From Metaphire vulgaris (taxonomy: Eukaryota; Annelida; Clitellata; Crassiclitellata; Megascolecidae), in contig CM030862.1 in NCBI GenBank assembly GCA_018105865.1, positions 12,175,574-12,239,573 of the forward strand: a DNA stretch of 64,000 bases, in the 5' to 3' direction. The translations under genes and the position numbers were made by a program. Shown one piece after another: positions 45,426 to 63,227 of this stretch. Position 1 is the first letter of the stretch; the number at the start of each line of letters is the position of its first letter. The notes under the pieces were generated by a model, which did no database searches, had not been told where the DNA came from, and saw nothing but the letters and a program-made list of their open reading frames with translations.

Positions 45426-48019
45426 AGTACAGTACAGCCACCATACTGTGCAATGCAAAGCATAAAAACACTTGTATTACATCTTGTCTGAATGATTGTA
45501 GATGCTACCACTACAATTACTTTGAACAGTATATGCTTACGTTGAGAGTATTCCAGAAGGTTGGATAGACCAACTAATGTAAAGCCCTTTACCAGTAATG
45601 AGATAATTGGACTAAATATACCAAAATAGGTATGTAAGTAAGTAAATAAGTAGGCAAACAAAATTTCTGTAGCAAAACTTAACAGTCTTCTGTGGTGGCA
45701 GGCACATGACCTTGACACCTTTAACCCCTTTACCGGATATATCCGTCCATTTTACATTGAGTTACAGTTAAATACACAGTAAAGGGGTTAACCCTTCACA
45801 GCCACCAGCAAAAAGGATGTCTAACCTTATCTTCATTGCTTCTTTCCCCAATCAGCAATTTTACCCAATATCAAATCATTCAAATGACAATCACCATCTC
45901 TTTTCATAAACACACCTTGGTATCTTAGTCAGCATCTTTCCCAACATCAACCGACCCACGGCCATTGGATATCCAGGCACCGATCTGAATCCGAACCTAA
46001 GCATCGATCTGATAAATCCGATCCCAAGGGATAGATTGTCTGTGATCGATCGAAGAGAGGAGAGGAAAAAACGTTACATAACAGACCGAGGCACAGTTCA
46101 TCCTTTTTCCTGTCTACAGCCAATAGGAAGGAACATAGAGATACACAAACATCACCGTAGATACATCAGACATAGCCAACAATGAAAGGCAAACCAGGCA
46201 GACTCGGCGTGCATGGATACTGCCGAAAATAAAGTGCAACAAAATGCAAAGTAGTGGCACGGTCAATGGTCAGTCAAAACCAATCTTATGGCCAGTCAAA
46301 TCCAAGTCTCTATGGCCAGTCAAAACCAAGTCTACAGTCGATCGTTGGATTACGGTAATCAATGATAACCAAATAAAGATCCAGAAAATCGCACACAACT
46401 GTCAACGATCTGTTAGCCCGATCAGCCCAAAAAAATTGATCGACTCTGAAGGCAAAGAGACAGAGAGACAGAGAGGGCAAACAAGCAAACAGATCTTAAG
46501 CAGAAATTGACCAGAATGTTGACCCTTACACTCCACCGAAGCACCTATCTTTACTTTCATCACCCCCTCCCCCCTTGCCTCACACATACACGCACACACA
46601 CACGCACACACACACCGCCTCCATAACTATTATGGAGTGGAAATAAATGTTCTAATAACCTTCACTAAATTTATTCTTTTAGTGCCACCCCCCCACCCCC
46701 CAATGTTAATAGCTTTGAGCATTTATTTAAGTCTTCTGTAGATAATAAACTTTATATTCCGATATTCAGTTAAATACTGCAGACTGAACATTTATGAGCC
46801 CCCCCCCACACATCCCCACTCCCATTGACCCGAGATGGTTGTTAAGGGCGCTGTGCTCACTCGACAAACGAGGCACTGATACTAAACACTATCTCTCCAA
46901 CTTGATCTGCTAATTTGAGCTTATTTGGTTTGCATATCCTCAGTATCCTGGTGTTTGCCAAGTTCAGTATGAATAAATAAAACAAGAGGAGGAGTAAGAA
47001 ACACACACACACACAAACACACACAAACACAAACAAACACACAGGATATCTGAGCAGGACTTTATAATTATACGCTACAGTAAACCTAATGCCATATAGT
47101 CATACTTGAGCTCCTCCTGTCAATGTGATCATGGCAGGAAAAAAATCATATACAGTGAAACCCTTTTATTAACACACAGGACTTGGATTAACATGATGGC
47201 TTCTTCCTTGCAGAGATTTTGCATAAGATTACTAATTTCTGAAAAATTATTTATTTTCATTGCAAGATCAGTAACAAATGGTTCTAAATAGATAACCCAC
47301 ACTGTGCTATAGCAGCATATGAGGTCACAAATGCAAACTGTTCAAGCAGAGGGTGAGACCAAGAAAGAAACATTTTTTTAGTGCAAGGGTTGGGGACAAA
47401 TAGAACAGCTTAGACAAAGAAGCAGTAACACTTGAAAAAAACTATAAACAGATTCAAGAATAATCTGGAAAAATTATATGCTATTGAATGACGTAGGCTA
47501 ATGTAGCCCACTAAATCACTTAAAATGACGTTTAATATAATATCAATAAATAATAATAATTTATAATCAGTGTCTCTCTCTCTCTCAATAGATAAGAGAG
47601 ATAGATAGACACATATATATATAATATATATATAATATATATATATATACTGAGTATGTCTGAGTGTGTCCCTCTCTCCCTCTCCCTCTCCCTCCAAATG
47701 TAATATTTGTCATGATAATGACAGCACAGACTTTCTTTATATATCGCTCTTCAAATGTAAACAGCCTTAGTACCATTAAATGGCAAGATAATAAATATAA
47801 ATAAATCAATGCATGGAATATCAGGTTACAATTGATTAGTCGCGTAAAGTCATCATGCATCAATAATCCATCTGACTGCATACCTTGGATGGAAGAGGAA
47901 GAGGAGGAGGAGGAGGAGGTATCCGTCGCTGTAGCCCGGAATTGGCTGCTGCTGCAGAGGAACCTCTGGGGTCGGAGGAGGAAAGGCATCCGATACGACG
48001 ACCTGGCGAGGATGTGCAT
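39007..48019 (-). CDS. MCU: MCU, mitochondrial calcium uniporter pore subunit
   Basis: Pore-forming subunit of the inner-membrane Ca2+ uniporter. Six exons on the minus strand: 48019-47884, 43874-43704, 42906-42793, 40402-40239, 39916-39713, 39228-39007 (stop TAG). They total 1011 nt, 336 residues (human 351), and all phases match. Exon 1 starts [20 protein letters not shown], Arg-rich without acidic residues, as expected of a presequence, and ends in nine serines. Exons 2-3 form the matrix N-terminal domain ([17 protein letters not shown]). Exon 4 has the first coiled coil ([16 protein letters not shown]). Exon 5 has TM1 (~211-230), the selectivity filter WDIME (DIME at ~237-240) and TM2 ([19 protein letters not shown]). 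Exon 6 holds the second coiled coil ([20 protein letters not shown]). The initiator choice is inferred; an acceptor-like site at ~48113 leaves room for a 5' UTR exon. Confidence 0.94.
39280..39510. repeat. Dispersed hAT-like repeat (pair of 22950-23165)
   Basis: GGCGGCCCGCAGGCCAGATACGG-type start, TTTTCTATTACTTATGAA interior and GGACACCAGTCATAAAAAA end. In MCU intron 5. Confidence 0.65.
40003..40168. mobile_element. hAT-type MITE in MCU intron 4
   Basis: Starts CAGTGTTTATTCTAGGCC and ends GCTAGAAAAGCCACTGC. Flanks TCTTCAAG and TTTTCAAG match 7 of 8. The interior is G/C-homopolymer rich. Confidence 0.75.
41641..41713. repeat. (TA)n microsatellite in MCU intron 3
   Basis: TATATACA units followed by a pure TA run. 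A shorter TA run lies at 40431-40459 in the next intron. Confidence 0.95.
42656..42734. mobile_element. 79-bp mariner-like foldback MITE in MCU intron 3
   Basis: TACAGGATGGCGCAAAAAAC and GTTTTTTGCACCACCCTGTA are near-perfect inverted arms extended by CCGGACT/AGTCCGG, with a short loop and TA edges. This resembles Tc1/mariner termini. Confidence 0.85.
43298..43377. mobile_element. TTAA-bounded ~80-bp MITE, diverged copy
   Basis: Ends TTAACCCTTTTACAG and TAGTAAAGGGTTAA, interior CATCCATTTTACATTATTCTA. In MCU intron 2. Confidence 0.75.
43490..43569. mobile_element. TTAA-bounded ~80-bp MITE (main family, inverted)
   Basis: 80 bp between TTAA sites; the reverse complement of the 10978/25518/58428 type. 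In MCU intron 2. Confidence 0.85.
43880..44190. other. CpG-rich block directly upstream of MCU exon 2
   Basis: About 300 bp unusually rich in CG dinucleotides (GCGGCCGCGCGCGAGG), with a 17-G run at ~44130. The minus strand is open for over 100 codons in frame with exon 2, and an acceptor-like TTTTTTGCAG sits at ~44186. It may be an alternative first exon or internal promoter; no homology is seen. Confidence 0.4.
45169..45422. repeat. (GTAT)n and (AT)n microsatellite cluster in MCU intron 1
   Basis: GTAT units (45169-45260), AT runs (45262-45284 and 45378-45422). An inverted pair, TGCATTGCACAGTATGGTG and CACCATACTGTGCAATGC, flanks the second AT run and can form a hairpin. Confidence 0.9.
45721..45791. 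mobile_element. TTAA-bounded MITE, 71-bp variant
   Basis: Ends TTAACCCCTTTACCGG and CAGTAAAGGGGTTAA; lacks the CTGGGGATC segment of the 80-bp form. In MCU intron 1. Confidence 0.85.
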
Positions 48020-48130
48020 AAAGCAGGAGGAGGAGGAGGAGGAGGAGGAGGAGGAGCAGAAGGAGGAGGCGGAGGAGGAGGAGAGGCTGGCCGAGCTGCC
48101 GATGATGACGAGCTGCAAAATAAAACAACC

Positions 48131-48210
48131 TTAACCCCTTAACCGTGTATTTAACTGTAACTCAATGTAAAATGGATGGATATATGCGGCATCCCCAGTT
48201 AAGGGGTTAA
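48131..48210. mobile_element. TTAA-bounded ~80-bp MITE at the MCU 5' end (inverted)
   Basis: 80 bp between TTAA sites, main family in inverted orientation, 112 bp upstream of the inferred MCU start codon, so possibly within its 5' UTR, a 5' intron or the promoter. Confidence 0.85.
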
Positions 48211-49569
48211 GTCCTGTGTGACGGAACCGAATTTCCATCCTCACCCCACCACCCACCCCCGGGCTCTATCCGGGAGTCACCATGCTGTTCCGCTCCTAGA
48301 AGAGTAGTGTCCTTCGGGCGGGTGCAGATGTTACAACCTTCACACAACAAACACACCCACGCACACACACACACACACACACACTCACAACATGAAAGAA
48401 CAGACAGGATCTCGAATGGCATAGGCAGAGATTCTAATCCAGCATCACTTTCAATACAGTAGGCCTACTTTCCCTTCATTCAACGAGATTCTAGCAGATT
48501 CTCCCAGATTCTACCTGATTATCCAATATCATCCTGGATACACAGCAAGTTCCTATAACCAATCAGCCTCTCAAAGACACAGAATAAGAAACCATGCTGA
48601 CAATAGATATTCACACAAACCCACAGACAGACAAACAGATAGACAGACGAACGGACACAGCAGATAAAGTCAACAAGGTGTTCTTCAACCTTCAGAAGAA
48701 ATCACAACAACTATACAATTGAAAGAAGATCACTTATAATTCATGTTTTTATAGGAATACAGAATCTATTCTGTAACCATTGCAGTTTCCTCTTTATAGC
48801 AACCGTATAAGTAAAATGACACCAAGTATAGGCTCAAGCAAAAGACTAAGGAAGACTAAACAATCCCAGACATATCACCTGAAGTGACTTAACAGACCTG
48901 CCGAAGTGGAGAAAAATGGCAGTGGAAAAGCTGGAGAGAGTGGAAAAACGTTAAAAAATCACCCCAAAAAGCAGAGAAAAAGCAAAAAACTGGCTTGCTT
49001 CTCATAAACAACATGATTTCACCTCAACAACCAAAGAAACTATATCCTAATAACAATGATCCCAGTATCCAACATCCAAAGCCATAGATGGGATATTTCC
49101 ATGAATAAAGTTAATGTACTACTGGCGGCTGGCTTTAATTCACATCTGGCAAAATACAACATCTATGCCTTCAACAGACAATTGAAAACAAGCATCGTGC
49201 TTTAAAAATTCCACAAGAAAAACCCGCAGTCCTCGTTATTAGACAGACGATATGCTGGTAAGATCAATTCACTTTAGAGACCGACATCCATTGAGCACAA
49301 AATGTAGAGAAATCTAATTCTAACAACCCAATGTCAGCAGAGAGTTTTGCAGAAGATAAAAAATTCACGGAGAAGCTGTTACCGCCAGAAATCCAGAAGG
49401 CAGAAAAATTACTGGACAAGCAGCTAATGCCCGTGTTCTTCAAGACGTACAAAAAAACGCGGCATCCCAAGACATGTATATTGACTAAAAGTCCACAAAA
49501 TAATGACTGCCAAAATCTAATAACATCCAATTTATATAAATTGACAGCAGATTCTGGCACCAGTCAATA

Positions 49570-49641
49570 TTAACCCCTTAACTGGGTGCCCCAAGTCCAT
49601 TTTACATTGAGTTACAAATAGCTGCCCAGTTAAGGGGTTAA
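49570..49641. mobile_element. TTAA-bounded MITE, 72-bp variant
   Basis: Ends TTAACCCCTTAACTGGG and CCCAGTTAAGGGGTTAA are perfect 17-bp inverted repeats. The interior keeps TCCATTTTACATTGAGTTAC. Confidence 0.88.
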
Positions 49642-50624
49642 CAACATGCTGCTTATATCAAATGCCATTAAATACACCAGAATTAAAACCAGTGACAAAC
49701 TTTCCCTCAAAACAAAAAAGTTTCTGAAAAAATAGCCAGTCACATCATACAGAGTATACTAAAAAGTCCTAAAACGCTGACCGTTTAGTAATAACAACAA
49801 GTTGGATATAAGAATCTATTTCAAACACAATCAGTATCAGTCAGCAATGTCAGCTTTGATTAATGTTCAAGCATGTCAACTTCTGTCGCTTGTAAAAAAA
49901 CATTTGAGTGGTTTTGCAATTAGTACGTCATGTGACTAGCTTCAATCATGATTTCTTTATGTCCTGCATGCTTCCTGTTTCAAACTGAACTTTCATCCTA
50001 CACAGACCAAAACACTGCCCCAGCTTTCTTCGTCCTGATATTTTCAAGTTGTCTAGTTGTCTGGAGATCAAGGCATAAGTGAGTGATAAATTAAGTGAAG
50101 AAGTCATAATCCCACCATCACCAAGTGTCTTAATCTAACACCCTTACTATTTTTAAGCTATGCTGACGTCCCGATCAAATCGATTCACAGCAGTGTACAG
50201 AACAACTGGGTGCTATATAAATCGAATTAAAATTATTACAAAATACAACAGATTCATCAGCTGTCAACATTCCAGTCCCATTCAAGTGACACTAAAACAA
50301 CTCACGAAAAAAGAAATCCTATCAATTCAACATTCCCAGCTGTAGCAGGCTCCCAGCACAGCTTCATCCATGCAGGAAGGCCCCCAACCCTGGGCCTACC
50401 ACCCACCCACTGGGGTAAACTTTTATGAAAAAAGTGGGGGCCCAACCCCTATACCTTCCCTTCCCTATGGTAGCCTCTCAAAAAGTGGGGAGCTTGAGCC
50501 TAGAGGCCTAATTTTTACTCCTTTGCCCCAGCCCCCAAACCCATCTAGGATGTATTCTTATCAGCCCATGTCAGTTATCGGTGGGCAATAATAAGCAACC
50601 AGACTGTGTGACTACATCCTTGGC

Positions 50625-50915
50625 CAGAGCAGTAGCTAGGGGGCGTTGAGGCAAGCTGCCCCGGGCGCCGTCCTGGAGGGTGGGGGGGGGAAACCATGGT
50701 TGATTTTATTCACGACTGTATTGTCAGTATAAGACAAGGAAAAAGGTAATTCTGCACTTTACTACTTCTTTCAGTCTTTCACCACTTTACTCCTACAACA
50801 TTGTTGCAAAAAGTCTCATAAGCAAAAAAGGTCATCTGCCAGTTTTTAGACTGTTAGGGGCGAAAAGTTTATACCTTGCCCCGGGCGGACGCCGAATACT
50901 CTAGCCTCGGCTCTG
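50625..50915. mobile_element. hAT-type MITE
   Basis: Begins CAGAGCAGTAGCTAGG and ends CTCTAGCCTCGGCTCTG. Perfect 8-bp target duplication TCCTTGGC (50617-50624 and 50916-50923). The interior contains AAGCAAAAAAGGTC. Confidence 0.9.
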
Positions 50916-51238
50916 TCCTTGGCTTTGACCATAATGCATTGTTCAGTGTGACAGAGGAGAAGTCACAACAATAGCCCAATAAAACACTCATCAACAACAA
51001 CAGTCCGAGGAGGAAGCATTAAAATCCTTCCTATCCTCCGCCAATAGTCCTTCCGCCATAACTTTTACAATGTCTGAACCACTGACAACATACGTAATAC
51101 ACGACATATGGATGTTACTTCCAAACCAAAACAGAGCACACTAATCCTATACTTATACTATCATAATGCCAATGCAAATAATGCAATATAATCACAGCAA
51201 GTTCTATTTCTACGGACCACCCCCCCCCCCAAAAAAAA

Positions 51239-51361
51239 GCATAGGCATAAATTTTTAATAGGTTGCCAGGCTTGAGCCCCTCACTTTCTCAGTGGAGCTA
51301 CAAAGAAGGGGAAAGGTATAGGGGGTTGGGCCACTTTTTTCATCCAAGTTTATGCCTATGC
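51239..51361. mobile_element. Foldback MITE with GCATAGGCATAAA ends
   Basis: Ends GCATAGGCATAAA and TTTATGCCTATGC. Related sequence (AAGTGGGG, CTTCCCTATGGTAGCCTCTC) appears at 50400-50520 and 60610-60690. Confidence 0.7.
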
Positions 51362-52349
51362 CGACAAAAGCATGCTTTGAGGTTCAATAAATATTTATTG
51401 ATTCTTACATATATGTTACAATTCATAATTATATAAAAAGTTCTATTTAAACGTTTCAATGTGTCAAGCTGGAGTTGATCTACAGAGGGCAAAGGGGGGC
51501 ATGTGCCCCTCTCAAAACCACTTCAAAAATTCTGATTGTTAATCTCTCCTAATGGCAAAATGCCAAAACTTTATGAAGGCACGAATATATAAGTCAGTGA
51601 TGTCTTCTTTTCTTATCTTTCAATTACTTTAGCAACATGCATTAATTCACATGGAAATGATGAATGGAAGAACACAAAGTGTTTCCAAACTGAATTCCTG
51701 GATATGTGCATGCATCGAACCATATATCCTCAAATGGCGTGCTTACTTACTTACTAATTGAATGCAAACATTGAGTAACAAAATCAGAAAGTTACTGACG
51801 TATAATGCAACACAGCATTGAATCAAGACATGGTCACCAAGCAAAATGGACGTTAAAAAACTTGAAGTTCTCAGAAGAGATGTGGATGTAGTGAATAGCG
51901 GAAGGATTCACTCCAGCTGGACAGAGTACGTCACAGACGAGGAAGCACTGGTGGGAGTATTAGAAGAATGTTGCGTGCTCTTGGAAACCAATAAGAAATC
52001 AATATTGATGGATCGTGGATCGTTTGTATTCCAAGAACAGACTTGATGCCGACAATGTTATTGAAAGCCCGAATGCATCAAAGAACGGTGAAAGGAAAAG
52101 AATGGCCGACTTAACAGAATGATTGATGACTACAACTAAAGCAACCGGTTACTTTAAGCAAGTTACACTTGTAAGGTTTTTAAGTACGGAAGAGAATTGA
52201 ATGCTGCTGTTAAGAAAAAGATCTGCACTCTCCAGTGAACTCAAAGAAGACCAGGAATACCCAACTTACTTACTAACAGTCCTAAAACAAGTAAAAAATA
52301 ATCCAACCTTTCTGTCTATTTCAATAGTTTAAATGACAAAACCAACATA

Positions 52350-52352
52350 GTG

Positions 52353-52448
<96 letters not shown>

Positions 52449-52520
52449 CTGTAGTAGTAGTAGTAATAGTAATAATATAAGTAGTAGTAGCAGCAGCAGC
52501 AGTAGTAGTAGCAGTAGTAG
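52350..52520. repeat. (GTA)n microsatellite with GCA/GTT units
   Basis: About 30 GTA units followed by mixed GTA, GCA and TTG triplets. Confidence 0.95.
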
Positions 52521-52559
52521 TTGTTGTTGTTGCAGTTGTCTTACCCTAAATTGCCTATT

Positions 52560-52930
52560 TGCCGACAGAGGTCCGGTTTTGATTGGCGACTGTGGACAGT
52601 TACGGCGAAGGAACCCGGCGAGGAGGCGACCGGACGGCGGTCCACCGGCCCTGCTGGTCATCATCGCACTCACAAGACACGGAGACTATCCGGACTTCTT
52701 TCCAACTGTCTTCCAATTATTACTTTGCACTCGGCGTTTACGTTTACGGCGGCGATCGAGTAAATAAACGGTCAAGCATAACCGCCTCCGTCTCTGCCGT
52801 CGCCCGTTCACCGCTCGGTCGGAACGCCCCGACTGCCTTCGCCCAACAGCCCCAACTGCCTTCGATCGCGGCGATCGGACACCACCGCCTTTGACCCCTC
52901 CGTCGCCGTCCTTCGACCTTGGCCTTCGAC
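52560..52930. other. CpG-rich block, function unknown
   Basis: GC- and CpG-rich against an AT-rich background and open in several frames. A possible acceptor (TTTGCCGACAG) precedes a frame with LLVIIALTRHGDYPDF. It may be an exon, a CpG-island promoter or a repeat; none can be shown. Confidence 0.3.
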
Positions 52931-53244
52931 CGACCGCCGGGGCCTACACTCCGCCTACACTGAAATACTGGTATATGAGCTTTAATAGAACTAGTAGAAA
53001 CTAGTAGCTGCTGCTTAAAAATTATGAGCATTAGTTTCTAACTTTTTATGCTTGATATGTAAATAATACTAAATATGTGTATATGCTTTATGTAGCTCAT
53101 AGTTATGATTTCAAATAGTATAAAATGCCACGCATATGATATTAACTTTCAGTTGTGAGTTCCTCGGGTCAATCCGAATTAATCTAGCTTGGCGACTGAC
53201 ACTCTACTGCCACCTAGCGAAGTGACATTTGAAGGAGCAGGTTA

Positions 53245-53393
<149 letters not shown>

Positions 53394-54060
53394 TGATTCT
53401 AAGTTGTTTAGGAGGCTAAGTAAGCCTATGTGAAAACCACTGATATAACCATTTGCATTTAAAAGGCCCTAACCTAGTTTATCGAGACAGCCTAGGTTAG
53501 TAGGTCTATGTAAATAAGTCAACCAAAATCCTATAGCGCTGGCTGAGCTACTTTCAAACCGTGCATCAAATTATTCACAAGCGCTCGTTCGAGATTAAAT
53601 TTGATTTCTGTTACATTGCATAATTAAATTTAGAATATTCAAAATATTTTTGTTGCACTGCATTACTAAAGCAGCGTCTGTACCACGGCCTGGTCTGTAC
53701 TCGCCTTGACCTCGTTGACATGCACGACCTTCAAATTCCTCACCAGATCAATTCTCTGTCTGATAAAAACTTTATTATAATAAAATTATTATATAATTAT
53801 ATTCCAGACGCAAATGTAAAGAATATCTTTAATGTCCAGTGTTTTTGGTTGCGTGCTTGATATGAAGGGTAGACCCATGTCTCCAACGTTAGGTCTCCAA
53901 CGTTCGGTCTCCAACGTTCTATCTTCAACGTTCAACGGGTATTTCGCGCATGAAACTGACTATGTTACTACTGTAGGTCTAAATAGCCTACTACTGTATG
54001 GTTCCAAATTTCTCCAAGTCAAAGATTTGAAATTACGCTTTCGTGTTTTTTATTGCTACC

Positions 54061-54360
54061 CAAGGACGTCATTTGGGGGTGCAGGGGGCATTTGCCCCCT
54101 GATTTTTAGGGGGAAAATTTTTTTTCGCCAATGTTTGTATTATTTAGTTTTTACATGCCAATTGGCTGGCTAAACAGGTACACTGGAAAGCAAAAAAAGG
54201 CCAGGAGCCCCTAAAGGAGTGCTTGATGTCGAGTAATATCTTCTGAAGTAACTAATCGTAAAAAAAGGACTGACAAGCAAAAAAAGGTCGTCAACTTTTT
54301 TGCAAACTTGTCAGGTCGAAAGTGTTCCCCCCCCTGAAAAACAGTGAAATGACGTCCCTG
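54061..54360. mobile_element. hAT-type MITE with 8-bp target duplication
   Basis: 300 bp. The ends CAAGGACGTCATTT and AAATGACGTCCCTG are inverted repeats. Perfect duplication TTGCTACC (54053-54060 and 54361-54368). The interior holds GACAAGCAAAAAAAGGTC. Confidence 0.92.
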
Positions 54361-54785
54361 TTGCTACCGTTTCGCTATGATCGCTACATGACCTATGCTC
54401 GTGTTTTTTGTAAACCCTGTCGAGAATTGCTTAGGTGAACTGTTAAAATTTTGTAATTTGCCTTTTTCATCTACCGCTAATTGCCTTTCAAATATATTTG
54501 ACTTAGCCGTAAAATGCGCGCTCAGCCTGTCTGCATGCACCGCTAAGAAAGAACTCCCAATTAGGCCAGGCCACACCAAATGGCCAAGAAAGAACAACAT
54601 ATTGTCCAATTAGACAGACTACAGTGCATACATTTTCGCCTCAACGAGCGGAGACAAACCGTTAGCCTTGCTCTGGCATGTAACAGCAGCGGTCCAGGGT
54701 AATTATGCTGACGCGGGGTAGACCGTGTATACTGCCCCCAATTCGCCTGCGTGTGACGGCCAAAGACACCAGTGTCACGGGCACA

Positions 54786-54856
<71 letters not shown>

Positions 54857-54857
54857 G
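54786..54857. repeat. (CTG)~24 microsatellite
   Basis: Uninterrupted CTG/GCT run. Confidence 0.96.
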
Positions 54858-55594
54858 TCGTCTGCATGGTTACACCGTCCGCGAGGCATCAACGGCCAGC
54901 TGTATGAGCGCTAGTCCAGTTGCCATAGAATATGATAAAATCGCAGTAATAATAATAATAATGACTGTACTGCGCATTGTTGACTGGCTTTGACATTACC
55001 TGGGTTGGACTTGGACTTTCTCAACAGATGCGTCCTTCTCGGGATCCGTAAGTAAATATCTCCGCTTCGTTCATATTTCGTTCCATATTCGCCATGCAGG
55101 TTCCCTGTGCGGGGGAATAGCCTATTTGACGGCCAGACCAGTGGAGGATGGCGGTTGGGGAGAAGGGGGGAGGGAAGAAGGGCCAGCGAGGAAAATGATT
55201 TCGATTGAGTCATTATGTTGAATAAGTTAGTCAAATAAGTTAGTTGCAGTATGAAACTTCCCCTCTGCCATGCATGCCAGTGGGAAGGGGAGGGGGCAGG
55301 GGGGAGGGGAGAGGGATAAGTATGGACCAAGAATTTCTCCTCCCTCTGGCCACACGGGCCTTCCGTGACGGCCGTCACCATCTGTTGAGTCTCGAGTATG
55401 CTTTCTTGTACGATTTTCTCGATAAAGTCGCTGAACGATTAGCCAATTAGCCATTATATGACAATTCTATGATTTCAAACTGGACTAGAACAATGTACTG
55501 TAGGCTTCTTATTAGGCCTATCTATTTCGCCGTAGGACCATATCTGCATAAATATCTGTATCACATATTAAGATACTTCAAAATATGTAAAAGA

Positions 55595-55757
55595 CAGGGG
55601 CGTAGCGACGGGGGGGCATATCGGTATATATAGCCCCTCTCCCAAAAAAATCAGACTACCTTACAAATTTTAATGCGTTTTTAAGATTTCCAAAGTTTTT
55701 AAAGATTTATACCCCCAATCACATTATACCCCCATCAAATTCCTGGCTACGCCCCTG
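55595..55757. mobile_element. hAT MITE, CAGGGGCGTAGC family (copy 2, inverted)
   Basis: 163 bp, ends CAGGGGCGTAGC and GGCTACGCCCCTG, flanked by GTAAAAGA and CTAAAAGA (7 of 8). Interior is the reverse complement of copy 1. Confidence 0.9.
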
Positions 55758-55921
55758 CTAAAAGAACAATGCGAGATATGCTGTATTTCGAGCCGCTAAG
55801 TTGCAATATTCAAGCCTGAGCATCTGGCGTAGTCCAGGTTAGAGAATTACAAAGATTCGTCTCGTTACCGCTGTTGTTGTTGTTGTTGTTGTTGTTAAAG
55901 TTGATTAGAATAGGTCTACAG

Positions 55922-61694
<5,773 letters not shown>

Positions 61695-62261
61695 CCGCAT
61701 GGACCCTATGTTCTCTCAAAATAGAAATCTATTTTTCAAACTAAATCTAATAAAATGAATTTATAGTCAAAATGAATTAAAAAAATGATCAAGCGAATAT
61801 TCAAACTGCTTTAAGCCATACTCTTATGCAGTGTTGGAGCAGCCTGGGGTGGGGTGGGGGTTGAACCCGCAGCTAACTATGCAACCCTCCCAAAAATCGC
61901 ATATCGGGTACATACAGTTTCTGTCATTCATTGGCTGTATGTTTATTGGATAGTGTGTCGTGACTGGAAAAAGGTTGGGAAGTACAGTTCTAAAACATAG
62001 GCTAACTGTTTAAACTAAAAACCACTCAACAATTGACGTCTTTAAAACCTGTAATTGTCTTCACACAGCAAATTCACCTCTATAACCTATACAGACCAGG
62101 CGCTATAGAAGTTGACGATAAGAATTGACGCAAAACAGTGGTAAGGTCGCTGAGAAACTTTACGATAATGCAAGATCAGTTAAAAGTACAACATTAAAGA
62201 TCCAGGCTACGCCCATGAATTGCAATGCAATAAAGGGATTTACTGTACTATAGGTCTCTCT

Positions 62262-62313
<52 letters not shown>

Positions 62314-62446
62314 TATATATAAAAATTATATATATAATATTGTATATATAAGTATAACTTGTTAGTATAGTATAGTGTTCAGTATGCAGTTTAGTAAACT
62401 GTCTTCGCCTCCGTCGCTTACTTACTTACCGACTAACATCCATCGC
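61695..62446. other. Intergenic interval between convergent TP53I13-like and GPCR genes
   Basis: No gene seen. It contains a TA-rich microsatellite at 62263-62345 and a GCGCTATAGAA fragment near 62101. Confidence 0.6.
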
Positions 62447-63178
62447 CTAGCAAGAACTTCGGTTCCTCGTCTGCGGGGGCGTTACGCCGCTCAGGGGCAT
62501 CAACTCGGTGCCCAGCTGGTCGAAGGGCGTGCGCTGGGGAGGACGCCCGGAGCCGGAGGAAAGGGACCGATCGGTGGCCGGGGACCGGCGACGTTCGCCG
62601 GGAAAGGGACGGTCGAAGGTCGAGTAGACCACGATCGCCTTCGGTCGGTGGCCGCCGCGGTCGCCTCCCCGCCGGGTCCAGACTCTCTTCGGGTGACCGC
62701 GACTGCTGCAGTTCAGGGTCTCTCGTTTGGTGTCGCTAGAATCGTTGCCATGGATACGGTTTGTCTGAAAAAAACAGCAAGTACCGGTTCCTCCATGCAC
62801 ACACGAGTAGAATACAATCGCTTTACGAATGTCTGTAAGAACCCACTTAGCATTGCACTCTTCTTACCACACTGCCAATTTGCCAGAGAAAAAAAGTAAC
62901 TAGAAGAGTGTAATTAGAGATTTGGTTACGTTTATTGCATAGAAAGTAACTTATTACAGTAATTCGTTACTTTTGTTTGAAAGTAATACGCTACAGTAAT
63001 ATATATATATATATATATATATTAAATCAAAGATAAGCTACAAGTAACTTATTACAGTAATTCGTTACTTTTGTTTGAAAGTAATACGCTACAGTGATAT
63101 ATATTAAATCAAAGATAAGCTACAAGTAACTTATTACAGTAATTCGTTACTTTTGTTTGAAAGTATAATACGCTACAG

Positions 63179-63227
<49 letters not shown>

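Noticed and set aside
49331..49573. 80-codon plus ORF with an overlapping 98-codon minus ORF
   Set aside because: Neither has homology I recognise; AT-rich background and a MITE edge nearby make chance the best explanation.
51846..52046. 66-codon plus-strand ORF (MDVKKLEVLRRDVDVVNSGR...)
   Set aside because: Looks protein-like, but I see no family, splice context or conservation; possibly a retroelement scrap.
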